Source of the DNA: Cyanobium sp. NIES-981 | Lineage (GTDB): Bacteria > Cyanobacteriota > Cyanobacteriia > PCC-6307 > Cyanobiaceae | Direction of reading: 5' to 3' | Assembly: GCF_900088535.1 (NCBI RefSeq) | Contig: NZ_LT578417.1 | Span: forward strand, 124,001-188,000 | DNA: 64,000 nucleotides | In this document: positions 50,822 through 59,729 of the stretch, piece by piece | Position numbering within the stretch: the first letter of the stretch is position 1 | Layout: every line of letters begins with the position of its first letter | Notes under the pieces: model-generated | The model's database searches: none | The model's input: the letters and a program-made list of their open reading frames with translations, nothing else | Told to the model about the DNA's origin: nothing | Translations under genes and position numbers: made by a program

Positions 50822-53800
50822 TCACACCCTCAGCACCTCGGCGTTGCGGGTGGTCTGCGCCTCGGCGCGCTGGGCCTGGGTGAGTCCATCGGCGCCAGGG
50901 ATCTGGTCGGCCATCTGGTTCAACCAGCCCATCAGCTCCTCCAGCTGCCGCTCCATCGGCAGCACCCCCAGGCCCCGGGCCAGCACCTTGGCGGTGCTGC
51001 CGCTGCCGGCCTGGTACACCAGCCGGCCGTGCAGATGCTGGGGCAGGCCCTGGCGCAGCAGCCGGAAGGCGGGCTCCTCCATCGGCGTCTCCAGGACGAT
51101 GTTGGGCTTCTCCGGCTTGATCCGCGAGAAGCCGCAGCGCCTGGCCACCAGTTTCAGCTCCATCAGCTGCAGCAGGGCGGTCACCGGAGCGGGGATGGCG
51201 CCGTAGCGGTCCACCCAGCCAGCGGCCAGCTCCACCAGGGCCTCCTTGCTGGCGCAGTCGGCAGCGGCGCGGTAGGCGGCCATCTTCTCATCGTTCTCGG
51301 TGATCCAGTCGCCGGGGATGAAGGCGGTGATCGGCAGGTCGATCTGGGTGTCGTCCACCTTCGGGATGTCCTGACCCTGGATCTCGGCGAGCGATTCCTG
51401 CAGCATCTCCATGTAGAGGTCGAAGCCGATGGCCTCCATCTGGCCGCTCTGCTCCACCCCGAGCAGGTTGCCCACGCCGCGGATCTCCATGTCCCGCATC
51501 GCCAGCTGATAGCCGGACCCCAGCTGGGCGAACTCCTGGATCGCCCGCAGCCGCTGCCGCGCCGCCTCGCTCAGGGAGGCATCACCCGGATAGAAGAGCC
51601 AGGCATGGGCCTGCACGCCGCTGCGGCCCACCCGGCCCCGCAGCTGGTACAGCTGGGCCAGGCCGAACCTGTGGGCGTCCTCGATCAGGATCGTGTTGAC
51701 CCGGGGGATGTCCAGGCCGCTCTCCACGATCGTGGTGCAGAGCATCAGGTCGGCCTCACCGGCGTTGAAGGCCACCATGGCGCTCTCCAGCTCGCCTTCG
51801 GCCATCTGGCCATGGGCCACCAGCAGCCGCAGGCCCGGCAGCATCTGCCGCAGCTGCTCGGCCACCTCCTCGATCCCCTCCACCCGCGGCACCACGTAGA
51901 AGATCTGGCCCCCCCGGTCGAGCTCCTGGCGGATGGCGCTGCGCACCGCCTCCTCATCCAGGGCGGCGAGGTGGGTCTTGATCGGGCGGCGCAGCGGCGG
52001 CGGCGTGGTGATCAGGCTCATCTCCCGCACCCCTGACAGGCTCATGTAGAGGGTGCGGGGAATGGGCGTGGCGCTGAGGGTCAGCACGTCCACGTCCTTG
52101 CGCAGGGCCTTGATCTTCTCCTTCTGGTTCACGCCGAAGCGCTGCTCCTCGTCCACCACCAGCAGGCCCAGCTGCTTGAAGCTGGTGCCCTTGCCCAGCA
52201 GCTGGTGGGTGCCCACCACCACGTCCACCGTGCCCGCCGCCAGGCCCTCCTGGATCACCCTGCGCTCCGCCGCGGTGCGGAAGCGGTTCAGCAGGCTCAC
52301 CTTCACCGGGTAGGGCGCGAAGCGCTCGGAGAGGGAGCGCCAGTGCTGCTGGGCCAGCACCGTGGTGGGGGCGAGCATCGCCACCTGCCGGCCGGCGGTG
52401 ACGGCCTTGAAGATGGCGCGGATGGCCACCTCGGTCTTGCCGAAGCCCACGTCGCCGCACACCAGCCGGTCCATGGGCTGGGGTTGCTCCATGTCGCGCT
52501 TCACCTCGGCGATCGCCTTCACCTGATCGGGGGTGGGCTCGTAGGGGAAGGAGTCTTCGAGCTCGTTCTGCCAGGGGCCGTCGGGGGGGAAGGGGAATCC
52601 CGGGGCCCGGTGCCGTTCGGCATAGAGCTTCACCAGATCGAGAGCCACCTTGCGCACCGCCTTGCGGACCCGCTCCTTGGCCTTGCTCCAGGCCGTGCCG
52701 CCCATGCGGTTGAGGTCCGGCGGGCTGTCGCTGGTGGCGCGGTAGCGGCCCAGGCTGCCGAGCTGGTCGGCGGCGACCCGCAGCAGCCCATCGGCGTACT
52801 GCACCACCAGGTAGTCGCGCTCCTCGCCGGCGATGGCGAGCTTCTCGAGCTTGAGGAAGCGGCCGATGCCGTGGTTGCGGTGCACCACGTAGTCACCCGG
52901 CTGCATCTTGCCCGGATCCACCGTGCGGCTGGCCGCCTTGCGGCGCCGGCGCACGTAGCCGCTGGCGGCCAGGGCGTGCTGGCCGAAGAACTCCCGGTCG
53001 GTGATCAGCACCAGCTTCCAGGCCGGCAGCTGCAGGCCCTCCAGCTCCACAGTGCCTCGCACCTTCAGCGCCACCGGGGTGTTCTGCTCGATCAGCCGAT
53101 CGATCGCCGGCCCATCGGCGGGGTTGGGCACGAAGCGGGTGATGCAGTCGTGTTCCTCCAGCAGCGCCACGGCGCGCGACGGCTGGGCCGAGAGCAGCCA
53201 CACCCGCGCCTTCTCCTGCTGGAACCCCTTGATCAGGGCGGCCAGCCTGCCGAAGGCGTTCGGATGGGCCGGCACCGGGCGCGCGGCCAGATCGAAGCTG
53301 TTCGGATGGCTGTCGCTCTCGTGCAGTTCCGCCAGATCGAAGCCCGGGAAGGCCTCCACGGCGGCGAGGGCCTCGCTGGCGGGGCGATGCAGCACGGCGG
53401 GCGGGGCTGCCCCCAGTTCCCTGGCCACATCGGCGTGGTGCTCGCCGGCATGCTCGAACCACTGCTGGCCATGGGCCAGGCAGTGCCGCCGCTCGTCCAC
53501 AGCGATCACGGCGGAGGCCGGCAGGTAGTCCAGCAGGGAGGCGGGTTCGGCCCAGGCCAGGCCCATCAGCCGCCGCAACCCCTCCGGGGTGCCCCCCTCC
53601 AGCAGCTGTTCCAGGGCCTCGGGGCGGAGCAGCTGCTCCAGCGCGTCGGGCATCGACTCCCGCAGCGCCTCGGCGATCAGGGGGGCGTAGCCGGTGGGGG
53701 TGAGGCGCACCACGTCGGTGGCATCGAGGGAGCGCTGGGTGGTGGGATCGAATTCCCGCAGCTTCTCGAGGTCCTCGCCGAAGAACTCCAGCCGCACCGG

Positions 53801-54391
53801 CAGTTCGGCGCTCACCGGGAACACGTCCACGATGTCGCCGCGGCGGCTCCAGGTGCCCTCCTGGTCGATCGTCGCTACGCGGGTGTACCCCAGCCGGGTG
53901 AGGCTGGCGGCGAGCTGCTCCAGATCGATGCTCTGGCCCTTGCGCAGGCTGAGGCACTGGGCCCTGAGCGCATCCGGTGGGGGCAGGTGGGGTTGAAGGG
54001 CCCGTTCGGTGGCCACGATCGCCAGCCGGTCCTGGGATGGCGTGGCACCACCGCGATCGAGGAGTTCGCCGAGCACCTGCAGCTGGCCCCAGGTGATCTC
54101 GCTGGTGGGATCGAAGCCCTCATAGGGGCTGCCCTCGCTGGTGGGATAGAGCTGGCTGCTGCTCCAGCCCATCAGCTCCAGCAGCGCCGCCCAGCGCCCG
54201 GCCTCCTCCAGGGTGGGCACCACCACCAGCAGCGGGGCCTGGGCGGCTCCGGCCAGGGCACTGCTGATCAGGGCCCGGGCGGCGCGGCCGGCGCCGCTCA
54301 GCCGCAGGCGCTCACCCCGATGGCTGCGCTCCAGCACCTCACCGGTCAGGGGGGCCTGCTGCAGCTGGCGCACCAGGGCGGCGAGGGGCAT
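50822..54391 (-). CDS. mfd: Transcription-repair coupling factor Mfd
   Basis: 1189 residues. Order of domains: UvrB-like region with GSPYEGFDPTSEITWGQLQV, RNA-polymerase-interacting CarD-like domain near residue 480 (GDYVVHRNHGIGRFLKLEKL), superfamily II helicase with Walker A CGDVGFGKTEVAIRA, DEEQRFG in place of DEAD, and the C-terminal TRCF domain. Mfd displaces stalled RNA polymerase and recruits UvrA. ATG at 54391 (MPLAALVRQLQQAP) is chosen; the upstream frame is non-coding. Confidence 0.95.
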   Translation of the reverse strand: MPLAALVRQLQQAPLTGEVLERSHRGERLRLSGAGRAARALISSALAGAAQAPLLVVVPTLEEAGRWAALLELMGWSSSQLYPTSEGSPYEGFDPTSEITWGQLQVLGELLDRGGATPSQDRLAIVATERALQPHLPPPDALRAQCLSLRKGQSIDLEQLAASLTRLGYTRVATIDQEGTWSRRGDIVDVFPVSAELPVRLEFFGEDLEKLREFDPTTQRSLDATDVVRLTPTGYAPLIAEALRESMPDALEQLLRPEALEQLLEGGTPEGLRRLMGLAWAEPASLLDYLPASAVIAVDERRHCLAHGQQWFEHAGEHHADVARELGAAPPAVLHRPASEALAAVEAFPGFDLAELHESDSHPNSFDLAARPVPAHPNAFGRLAALIKGFQQEKARVWLLSAQPSRAVALLEEHDCITRFVPNPADGPAIDRLIEQNTPVALKVRGTVELEGLQLPAWKLVLITDREFFGQHALAASGYVRRRRKAASRTVDPGKMQPGDYVVHRNHGIGRFLKLEKLAIAGEERDYLVVQYADGLLRVAADQLGSLGRYRATSDSPPDLNRMGGTAWSKAKERVRKAVRKVALDLVKLYAERHRAPGFPFPPDGPWQNELEDSFPYEPTPDQVKAIAEVKRDMEQPQPMDRLVCGDVGFGKTEVAIRAIFKAVTAGRQVAMLAPTTVLAQQHWRSLSERFAPYPVKVSLLNRFRTAAERRVIQEGLAAGTVDVVVGTHQLLGKGTSFKQLGLLVVDEEQRFGVNQKEKIKALRKDVDVLTLSATPIPRTLYMSLSGVREMSLITTPPPLRRPIKTHLAALDEEAVRSAIRQELDRGGQIFYVVPRVEGIEEVAEQLRQMLPGLRLLVAHGQMAEGELESAMVAFNAGEADLMLCTTIVESGLDIPRVNTILIEDAHRFGLAQLYQLRGRVGRSGVQAHAWLFYPGDASLSEAARQRLRAIQEFAQLGSGYQLAMRDMEIRGVGNLLGVEQSGQMEAIGFDLYMEMLQESLAEIQGQDIPKVDDTQIDLPITAFIPGDWITENDEKMAAYRAAADCASKEALVELAAGWVDRYGAIPAPVTALLQLMELKLVARRCGFSRIKPEKPNIVLETPMEEPAFRLLRQGLPQHLHGRLVYQAGSGSTAKVLARGLGVLPMERQLEELMGWLNQMADQIPGADGLTQAQRAEAQTTRNAEVLRV

Positions 54392-54465
54392 GGTTGCCGG
54401 TTCTTGAGGATCTCTGATCTTGCCAACCGGCCCCCCGGAGCGGCGAGCGCCGCCAGAATGGGGCC

Positions 54466-55353
54466 GTGGCGCGCTATTCCTGCCCCCGCTGCCGTCCCCG
54501 GCCCCTGGCGATGCTCCGCCGGGACGATGGCCTCTGGGTCTGTGCACGCTGCGGGGATCCGCTGCAGCGGGTGCCGGCGCTGCGCCCCCTGCCCGCCATC
54601 GCCGCCCTGGCGGTGGCTGTGGGTCTGGGGGTCGCCCTGGTGCCGCTGCGGCGCCTCTGGCCGGAGCCGCTGGCTGGCGGACTCCCCGCGGAAGTGCTGC
54701 GGGCGACGGAGCCGCTCACGTCGATGGCGGCTCCGGCCGGGCTTGTGGGAATCGACGAGGCCAGCCTGCTGCGTGAGCTGGAGGCAGCCGATGCGGCCTG
54801 GACTCCCCAGGCGGAGCAGCTGCCGGACGGAAGCATCCGCTACCACTACCAGCGCCGCTCGGGCGAGCCCCGCCTCTCCCTCGCCGAGATCCGTCGGCGG
54901 ATGGCCGATCCTCCGAGCTTCCATGCCGAGCAGGCGGCGATCCGCCAGCTCATCGGCGTGCTCGGCCTCGCTGGGGTGCGGATCCAGCTCTCCCAGCCGC
55001 GCAAGCCCGGTGCCGCCGCCGAGTGGGATCCCGGCGCCCGCACCTTGCGGATCAAGCCGAAGGTGATGGGCGCCGGGAGCTCGGACTTCGCCCAGGTGCT
55101 GAACCATGAGGCCATCCATGTGGCCCAGAGCTGCAGCCGTGGCAGCGTGCGGGCAGCGCCGAGGCTGCTGGGCCTGGACACCCGGCTGCCGGCCCATCTG
55201 GGCGGCGTGCTCAGCGAAGCGGTGTATGCCAGCGCCAGTTCCGATGTGAAGCAGCTGGAGCGTGAGGCCTACGCCAACCAGCACCGGCTCGACCTGGGCG
55301 CCCGGCTGGTGCGGCAGCACTGCCGGCTGGCCGCCCCACCGGGCAGGGCATGA
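54466..55353 (+). CDS. Putative membrane zinc-ribbon/metallopeptidase-like protein
   Basis: 295 residues from GTG. The N-terminus has a zinc-ribbon (YSCPRCRPR and VCARCGDP, C-x-x-C twice), followed by a hydrophobic helix (IAALAVAVGLGVALVPL). The large C-terminal part contains NHEAIHVAQ (HExxH, about residue 214) and a later acidic helix (LSEAVYASASSDVKQLE) that could give a third metal ligand. This resembles a gluzincin-type fold, but I cannot place it in a known peptidase family. It diverges from mfd with 74 bases between. Confidence 0.6.
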   Translation: MARYSCPRCRPRPLAMLRRDDGLWVCARCGDPLQRVPALRPLPAIAALAVAVGLGVALVPLRRLWPEPLAGGLPAEVLRATEPLTSMAAPAGLVGIDEASLLRELEAADAAWTPQAEQLPDGSIRYHYQRRSGEPRLSLAEIRRRMADPPSFHAEQAAIRQLIGVLGLAGVRIQLSQPRKPGAAAEWDPGARTLRIKPKVMGAGSSDFAQVLNHEAIHVAQSCSRGSVRAAPRLLGLDTRLPAHLGGVLSEAVYASASSDVKQLEREAYANQHRLDLGARLVRQHCRLAAPPGRA

Positions 55354-55356
55354 CCC

Positions 55357-56109
55357 TCAGCCCCCGTTCCTGGCCATCAGGGCCTCCTCCAGCACCATGT
55401 TGAACTGCAGCAGCTGGGGGTCGCTCAACTGCTGCCGGCTGCTCTGGCTGAAGTGCTCCTCCAGGCACTGCCGCCCGCGCTGGGCGTCCCAGCCCAGCTG
55501 GGCCAGCAGCTGGTCGCACTGGGCCAGCAGGTCGCGCCGCCGCAGGGCCACAGGCGCCACGGCAGGGTCGCTGCCGGCGGGCAGCGCGGTGAGGGCCTGC
55601 AGGTAGGCCAGCAGATCGGCGTAGGTGGTGAGCCGGCTGCGGCTGGGATGGCCAAAGGCCCTCTCCAGGTACTGGCCCTCCTGCTCCCGTTGCCAGCTCA
55701 GCCGCCTCAACTGCAGATCGATCTGGGCCAGTTCACCGCTCCAGTCCTCGGGATCCGGGGCGGGTTCCACAGCGGGTTCCACAGCGGGTTCAGGAGCGGG
55801 TTCCGGAGGTGCTTCCCGGTCCGCTCCTGCAGGGTGCCGGGGCGTGCTCGGCGGCGTCGCCGGCGGAGCCTCAGCCGGCGCTTGCCCCATTGCCGCCGGC
55901 GCTGGCTGGGACGGCGGGCCTGGCCGGGCTGCGGGCCCGGGGGCCTGCCGCAACCGCCGCTGCAGCCGTTCGAGGGCCCGGTCCTCCGCCTCCTCCGCCG
56001 TGGGGGCCTCCCCCAGGGCGCTGGCCAGCAGCGCGCCATCGCGGTGGGCGGACACCTCCACCACCCGGGCCCCGGACTCCGCGTGAACCAGGCGGGCCTG
56101 CAACTGCAT
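55357..56109 (-). CDS. Conserved hypothetical with Pro/Ala linker
   Basis: 250 residues, soluble. An N-terminal alpha/beta part (LQARLVHAESGARVVEVSAH, with EAEDRALERLQRRL) is joined by a Pro/Ala/Glu linker to a helical C-terminal domain (DLLAQCDQLLAQLGWDAQRG). The linker contains four near-identical tetrapeptide repeats of the EPAV type, encoded by a 12-base tandem repeat. No family recognised; the N-terminal part may be a DUF1824-like or single-strand-binding fold. It converges on the zinc-ribbon gene with three bases between. Confidence 0.6.
   Translation of the reverse strand: MQLQARLVHAESGARVVEVSAHRDGALLASALGEAPTAEEAEDRALERLQRRLRQAPGPAARPGPPSQPAPAAMGQAPAEAPPATPPSTPRHPAGADREAPPEPAPEPAVEPAVEPAPDPEDWSGELAQIDLQLRRLSWQREQEGQYLERAFGHPSRSRLTTYADLLAYLQALTALPAGSDPAVAPVALRRRDLLAQCDQLLAQLGWDAQRGRQCLEEHFSQSSRQQLSDPQLLQFNMVLEEALMARNGG
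55760..55807. repeat. 12-base tandem repeat within a coding linker
   Basis: Four consecutive 12-mers based on GCGGGTTCCACA, the last two with base changes. In the reading frame of the minus-strand gene they code for a repeated Glu-Pro-Ala-Val/Pro. In-frame unit length means copy-number changes would not break the gene. Confidence 0.85.
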
Positions 56110-56164
56110 CGATGGAGTCGGGGGCGGTGATGGCCTTCCTAGAGTGCTGCCTCCGCGGGGTTCG

Positions 56165-56983
56165 ATGGAAGCCGAGTCGATTCAGTCCCTCACGCCTCTG
56201 CTGCAGGAGGTGGACCGCTGGCATGAAGCCCTGCTGCTGCTGCCGCTCCTGGTGGCCCTGGAGGCCGTGCTCTCCGCGGACAACGCCATCGCCCTGGCGG
56301 CCATCTCCCGCCGGCTGCACGACCGGGCCCGCCAGGAAACGGCACTCAATCTCGGGCTGCTGCTGGCCCTGGTGTTCCGCCTCGCCCTGATCCTGGCCGC
56401 CCAGTGGGTGCTCAACTTCTGGCCGCTGCAGCTGGCTGCAGCGGCCTACCTGCTGTGGTTGTGTGGTCGCCATCTGGCCGGCCTGCTCAAGGCGGAGCCC
56501 GGTGCTGCCATCCCAGCCGCCGGTGCTCCGGCTGCCGCCGCCAACCCCCTGGACACCCACTCCGCCGGCGACAGCGGCCACAGCTGCGGGGAGTCGGCGG
56601 CAGGCGTTTCCACCCCCGAGGTGAGGCTTGCCAGCGTGGTGGCCACGCTGGCGATCACCGATCTGGCCTTCTCGATCGACAGCGTGGCTGCGGCCGTGGC
56701 CGTGAGCGATCGGCTCGTGCTCGTGATGGCAGGCGGGGTGATCGGTGTGATCGCCCTGCGGCTCACCGCCGAGCTGTTCATCCGCTGGCTGGAGATCTTC
56801 CGGCATCTGGAAACCGCCGGCTACCTGGCCGTGGGCCTGGTGGGACTGCGACTGCTGCTGCGCCTTGCCTGGCCGGAGCTGGTGCCGCCGGAATGGACCC
56901 TGCTGGCCATGGTGGGCGGGCTGTTTCTCTGGGGCTTTTCCGTGCGGCAGCCCCCGGCTGACGCAGCGACTCAGTTGGAGTGA
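56165..56983 (+). CDS. TerC-family membrane protein
   Basis: 272 residues from ATG with about seven membrane helices. The TerC signatures are present: LEAVLSADNAIALAAISRRL (residues about 35-54) and LAITDLAFSIDSVAAAVAVS (about 170-189), with the acidic residues thought to bind metal ions such as Mn2+. A His/Ser/Gly-rich loop of about 45 residues between them is longer than usual. TerC proteins are linked to Mn homeostasis and, in plastids, to thylakoid biogenesis. Confidence 0.88.
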   Translation: MEAESIQSLTPLLQEVDRWHEALLLLPLLVALEAVLSADNAIALAAISRRLHDRARQETALNLGLLLALVFRLALILAAQWVLNFWPLQLAAAAYLLWLCGRHLAGLLKAEPGAAIPAAGAPAAAANPLDTHSAGDSGHSCGESAAGVSTPEVRLASVVATLAITDLAFSIDSVAAAVAVSDRLVLVMAGGVIGVIALRLTAELFIRWLEIFRHLETAGYLAVGLVGLRLLLRLAWPELVPPEWTLLAMVGGLFLWGFSVRQPPADAATQLE

Positions 56984-56997
56984 GGCCAGGCGAGGCG

Positions 56998-57348
56998 ATG
57001 CAGGTGGAACTCCGTCAGATCGGCACCGATGAGCTGCTCGACACCCTCACGGTGGAGCTGCAGACCCAGATCCCCCAGCCCGGTCGCTGGCTGGAGGTGG
57101 GCCAGCGCAGCTTCCTGGTGATGCAGCGCCGCCATCGCTACCGCCTCCGCAACGGTCGCTACACGCTGGCGGCCGTGGCCCTGCAGGTGAAACCGGAGCC
57201 GCGCCCGGCCGACGCCCGGCGCTGGGGGCAGGGCTGGGTGATCGGTGATCCCCTCTGCCGGTACAACGCCCGCAGCCCTCTGTTGCGCTGCGCCGTGCTG
57301 CCCGACGGACCGTGCGAGCGCTGTGCCCACTTCGAGCCCACCCGCTGA
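56998..57348 (+). CDS. DUF6464 family protein
   Basis: 116 residues from ATG. The family core is clear: RRHRYRLRNGRYTLAAVALQV and the Cys-rich end DPLCRYNARSPLLRCAVLP plus PDGPCERCAHF, four Cys that may bind metal. Function unknown; restricted to cyanobacteria. It follows TerC by 14 bases and overlaps the next gene by one base (TGATG), so it belongs to a small operon. Confidence 0.82.
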   Translation: MQVELRQIGTDELLDTLTVELQTQIPQPGRWLEVGQRSFLVMQRRHRYRLRNGRYTLAAVALQVKPEPRPADARRWGQGWVIGDPLCRYNARSPLLRCAVLPDGPCERCAHFEPTR

Positions 57349-57644
57349 TGGCGGCCGATCCCTCCGCCGCTGACGGTGCCCGGCAGGCGGAGGCCGCAGG
57401 CCAGGCCCTCAGGATCCGGCTGCGGGGGCGCTTGCTTGAGTTCCTCAAGTTCAGGGTGCTGGCGGCCCAGGAGGGGTTCTTCACCGGATTCGGCGGCGCG
57501 GAGGCGACCGGCGGGGATCCAGGTCCGGCCGCCTCCCGGGTGCGCCAGTGGCTCCATGGCCTCGGCGTGAGGGAGTTCGACCCGCTGGCCGACGACGATC
57601 TTCTGGCCGTGCTGGCCACGGCCCGCCGTCTCTACCTGGACTGA
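57348..57644 (+). CDS. Hypothetical small soluble protein
   Basis: 98 residues from ATG that shares its first base with the preceding stop codon. A basic helix (LRIRLRGRLLEFLKFRVLAAQE) is followed by a Gly-rich loop and a C-terminal helical part (FDPLADDDLLAVLATARRLYLD). Family not recognised. It is the third gene of the terC-DUF6464 unit. Confidence 0.6.
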   Translation: MAADPSAADGARQAEAAGQALRIRLRGRLLEFLKFRVLAAQEGFFTGFGGAEATGGDPGPAASRVRQWLHGLGVREFDPLADDDLLAVLATARRLYLD

Positions 57645-57677
57645 GCGACCCACGGGCGGCGCCCGTAGGGTGAAGGG

Positions 57678-59090
57678 GTGATCGCTCCGCCCCGTTTCCC
57701 CATCACTCCCTCCTCCCGCACGGCTTCCCAACCGGTTCCCACCCGCTCGGCCCGAGGGGAGCAGCACGAACCCGCACCCTCCGGCTTTGCGGCCCTCGGC
57801 CTGGGCCTGCCGATTCTCAAGGCCGTGGCCGAGAAGGGCTACACCACCCCGTCCCCGATCCAGCTGGAGTGCATCCCCACCGTGCTGGCGGGGCACGACG
57901 TGATGGCCGCCGCCCAGACCGGCACGGGCAAGACCGCCGGCTTCACCCTGCCGATGCTGGAGCGGCTGAGCCACGGGCCCCACGCCCGCGGCGGCGTGGT
58001 GCGGGCCCTGGTGCTCACCCCCACCCGCGAGCTGGCCGCCCAGGTGGCCGAGAACGTGGCGGCCTACGGCCGCTACCTCGACCTGCGCAGCGACGTGGTG
58101 TTCGGCGGGGTGAAGATCAACCCCCAGATCCACCGGCTGCGGGCCGGAGCCGACATCCTGGTGGCCACCCCTGGACGGCTGCTGGACCTGCAGCAGCAGC
58201 GGGCCATCCGGCTCGACCGGGTGGAGGTGCTGGTGCTGGATGAGGCGGACCGGATGCTCGACATGGGCTTCATCCGCGACATCCAGAAGCTGCTGGCCCT
58301 GCTGCCGCCGAAGCGCCAGAACCTGCTGTTCTCCGCCACCTTCAGCCCCTCGATCCGCAAGCTGGCCCACGGCCTGCTGCACCAGCCGGTGCAGCTGCAG
58401 GCCACGCCGGAAAACCAGGCCGCCCCCACCGTGGAGCACCTGCTCCATCCCTGCGACATGGCGCGCAAGCCGGAGCTGCTCACCCACCTGATCGCCAGCA
58501 ACGACTGGCAGCAGGTGCTCGTGTTCTCGCGCACGAAGCACGGGGCCAACCGGATGGCGGATCGGCTCTGCGCGGCGGGCCTGGAGGCCGCCGCCATCCA
58601 TGGCAACAAGAGCCAGGGGGCCCGCACCCGGGCCCTTGCCGGCTTCAAGAGCGGTGAGGTGCGCGTGCTCGTGGCCACCGACCTGGCCGCCCGCGGCATC
58701 GACATCCACCAGCTCCCCCATGTGGTGAATCTGGACCTGCCGAACCAGGCCGAGGACTACGTGCACCGCATCGGCCGCACCGGACGGGCGGGCCATCCCG
58801 GCCACGCGATCTCCCTGGTGGCGGCCGAGGAGCACGAGCTGCTGGGGGCCATCGAGCGCCTGATCGGCACCCCCCTGCCCTCCCAGACCGTGCCGGGCTT
58901 CGAGCCCACCGTGCTGCGGGCCCCGCCGCTCGATCTCAGCGGCGGCCGCGGCGGCCGGGGGGGGCGCAGTGCCCCTGGCCGCGGCAGCGTCGGGCGGAGC
59001 AGCGCAGGGCGAACCCCACGGCCCGAGGGCCGCGGCTCCGCAAACAGCAGCAAGCGACACAACCGCGGACGCGGCCCTCGGCTCGGATAG
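57678..59090 (+). CDS. DEAD-box RNA helicase
   Basis: 470 residues from GTG, preceded by a purine-rich GGTGAAGG. Motifs in order: Q-motif [20 protein letters not shown], Walker [13 protein letters not shown] (I), PTRELAAQV (Ia), [11 protein letters not shown] (II, DEAD), SATFS (III), [13 protein letters not shown] (V) and [12 protein letters not shown] (VI). The C-terminal 60 residues are Gly/Arg/Ser-rich, as in RhlE/CrhR-type cold and stress helicases. It unwinds short RNA duplexes. Confidence 0.93.
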   Translation: MIAPPRFPITPSSRTASQPVPTRSARGEQHEPAPSGFAALGLGLPILKAVAEKGYTTPSPIQLECIPTVLAGHDVMAAAQTGTGKTAGFTLPMLERLSHGPHARGGVVRALVLTPTRELAAQVAENVAAYGRYLDLRSDVVFGGVKINPQIHRLRAGADILVATPGRLLDLQQQRAIRLDRVEVLVLDEADRMLDMGFIRDIQKLLALLPPKRQNLLFSATFSPSIRKLAHGLLHQPVQLQATPENQAAPTVEHLLHPCDMARKPELLTHLIASNDWQQVLVFSRTKHGANRMADRLCAAGLEAAAIHGNKSQGARTRALAGFKSGEVRVLVATDLAARGIDIHQLPHVVNLDLPNQAEDYVHRIGRTGRAGHPGHAISLVAAEEHELLGAIERLIGTPLPSQTVPGFEPTVLRAPPLDLSGGRGGRGGRSAPGRGSVGRSSAGRTPRPEGRGSANSSKRHNRGRGPRLG

Positions 59091-59109
59091 GGCCGCAACG
59101 AACGACCCC

Positions 59110-59289
59110 ATGCCTTACGAGCCCGGATCCCCCGAATGCCGTGTGCTGATCGACTGCAAGAGCCAGATCGAATCGATGCTTCTGGCCCTGGATCGCATCG
59201 AGAACAGTGCCCACATCCGCGACCAGCTGCGCTCGGTGCACAACCAGCTGGAGGGGTTGCACGCGCTTTACCGGCGCAGCAATGCATGA
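59110..59289 (+). CDS. Small helical protein
   Basis: 59 residues from ATG: MPYEPGSPECRVLIDCKSQI, then helices that end LEGLHALYRRSNA. The helical arrangement and single Cys pair are reminiscent of a half-length metal-responsive repressor (CsoR/RcnR type) but the length and motif C-H-C do not match, so no family is assigned. It follows the helicase by 19 bases, probably in the same transcript. Confidence 0.5.
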   Translation: MPYEPGSPECRVLIDCKSQIESMLLALDRIENSAHIRDQLRSVHNQLEGLHALYRRSNA

Positions 59290-59312
59290 AGCTGCTGGGG
59301 CGGCCCCGGGCC

Positions 59313-59612
59313 TCAGCCCGTCGCCCCACCCGTGGCGGGCTGTGACGCTGCCGCTGGCCTGGAGAGCTGCTCCTCCAGTTCACGGCAGAGGCTGTAGGCA
59401 CAGGCCAGCGTGGCCACCCGCCGCAAGCCCTGCGGGTGGCACATGCCGGCCGCATTCCGAGCACCCACCAGGTAACCGCCCGCCAGATCGCGGAAGATCT
59501 GACAGTGGACACCCGCTTCAGCCACGAACGTGAGGACGGTTGAAGCAGCCGGTACGGCTGCGGGGCCATCCGAAGCGCGTGAATGCCTGCCTGCCGGCAC
59601 GCTGATGCCCAT
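59313..59612 (-). CDS. Hypothetical protein
   Basis: 99 residues from ATG. A weakly hydrophobic part (VLTFVAEAGVHCQIFRDL) and a Gly/Ala segment (GGYLVGARNAAGMCHPQGLR) are followed by a helix (VATLACAYSLCRELEEQL) with four cysteines overall. No family recognised. The 117-base spacer before it (59613-59729) is the most A/T-rich of the area and should contain its promoter. Confidence 0.5.
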   Translation of the reverse strand: MGISVPAGRHSRASDGPAAVPAASTVLTFVAEAGVHCQIFRDLAGGYLVGARNAAGMCHPQGLRRVATLACAYSLCRELEEQLSRPAAASQPATGGATG

Positions 59613-59729
59613 GGAGCTGCCTCAAGAGCTTTACCCCCGCTCTAGCGACGTCCCCGGGGCGTCCTTGCGTGTGCGTTTCCTAACCACATAGAACTTATCT
59701 CCCGGGGTTCGGCCCCGTGCTTGCGCGGC

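Noticed and set aside
52205-55066. 953-codon plus-strand open frame opposite mfd
   Set aside because: Antisense to Mfd motifs that are intact; composition is low complexity.
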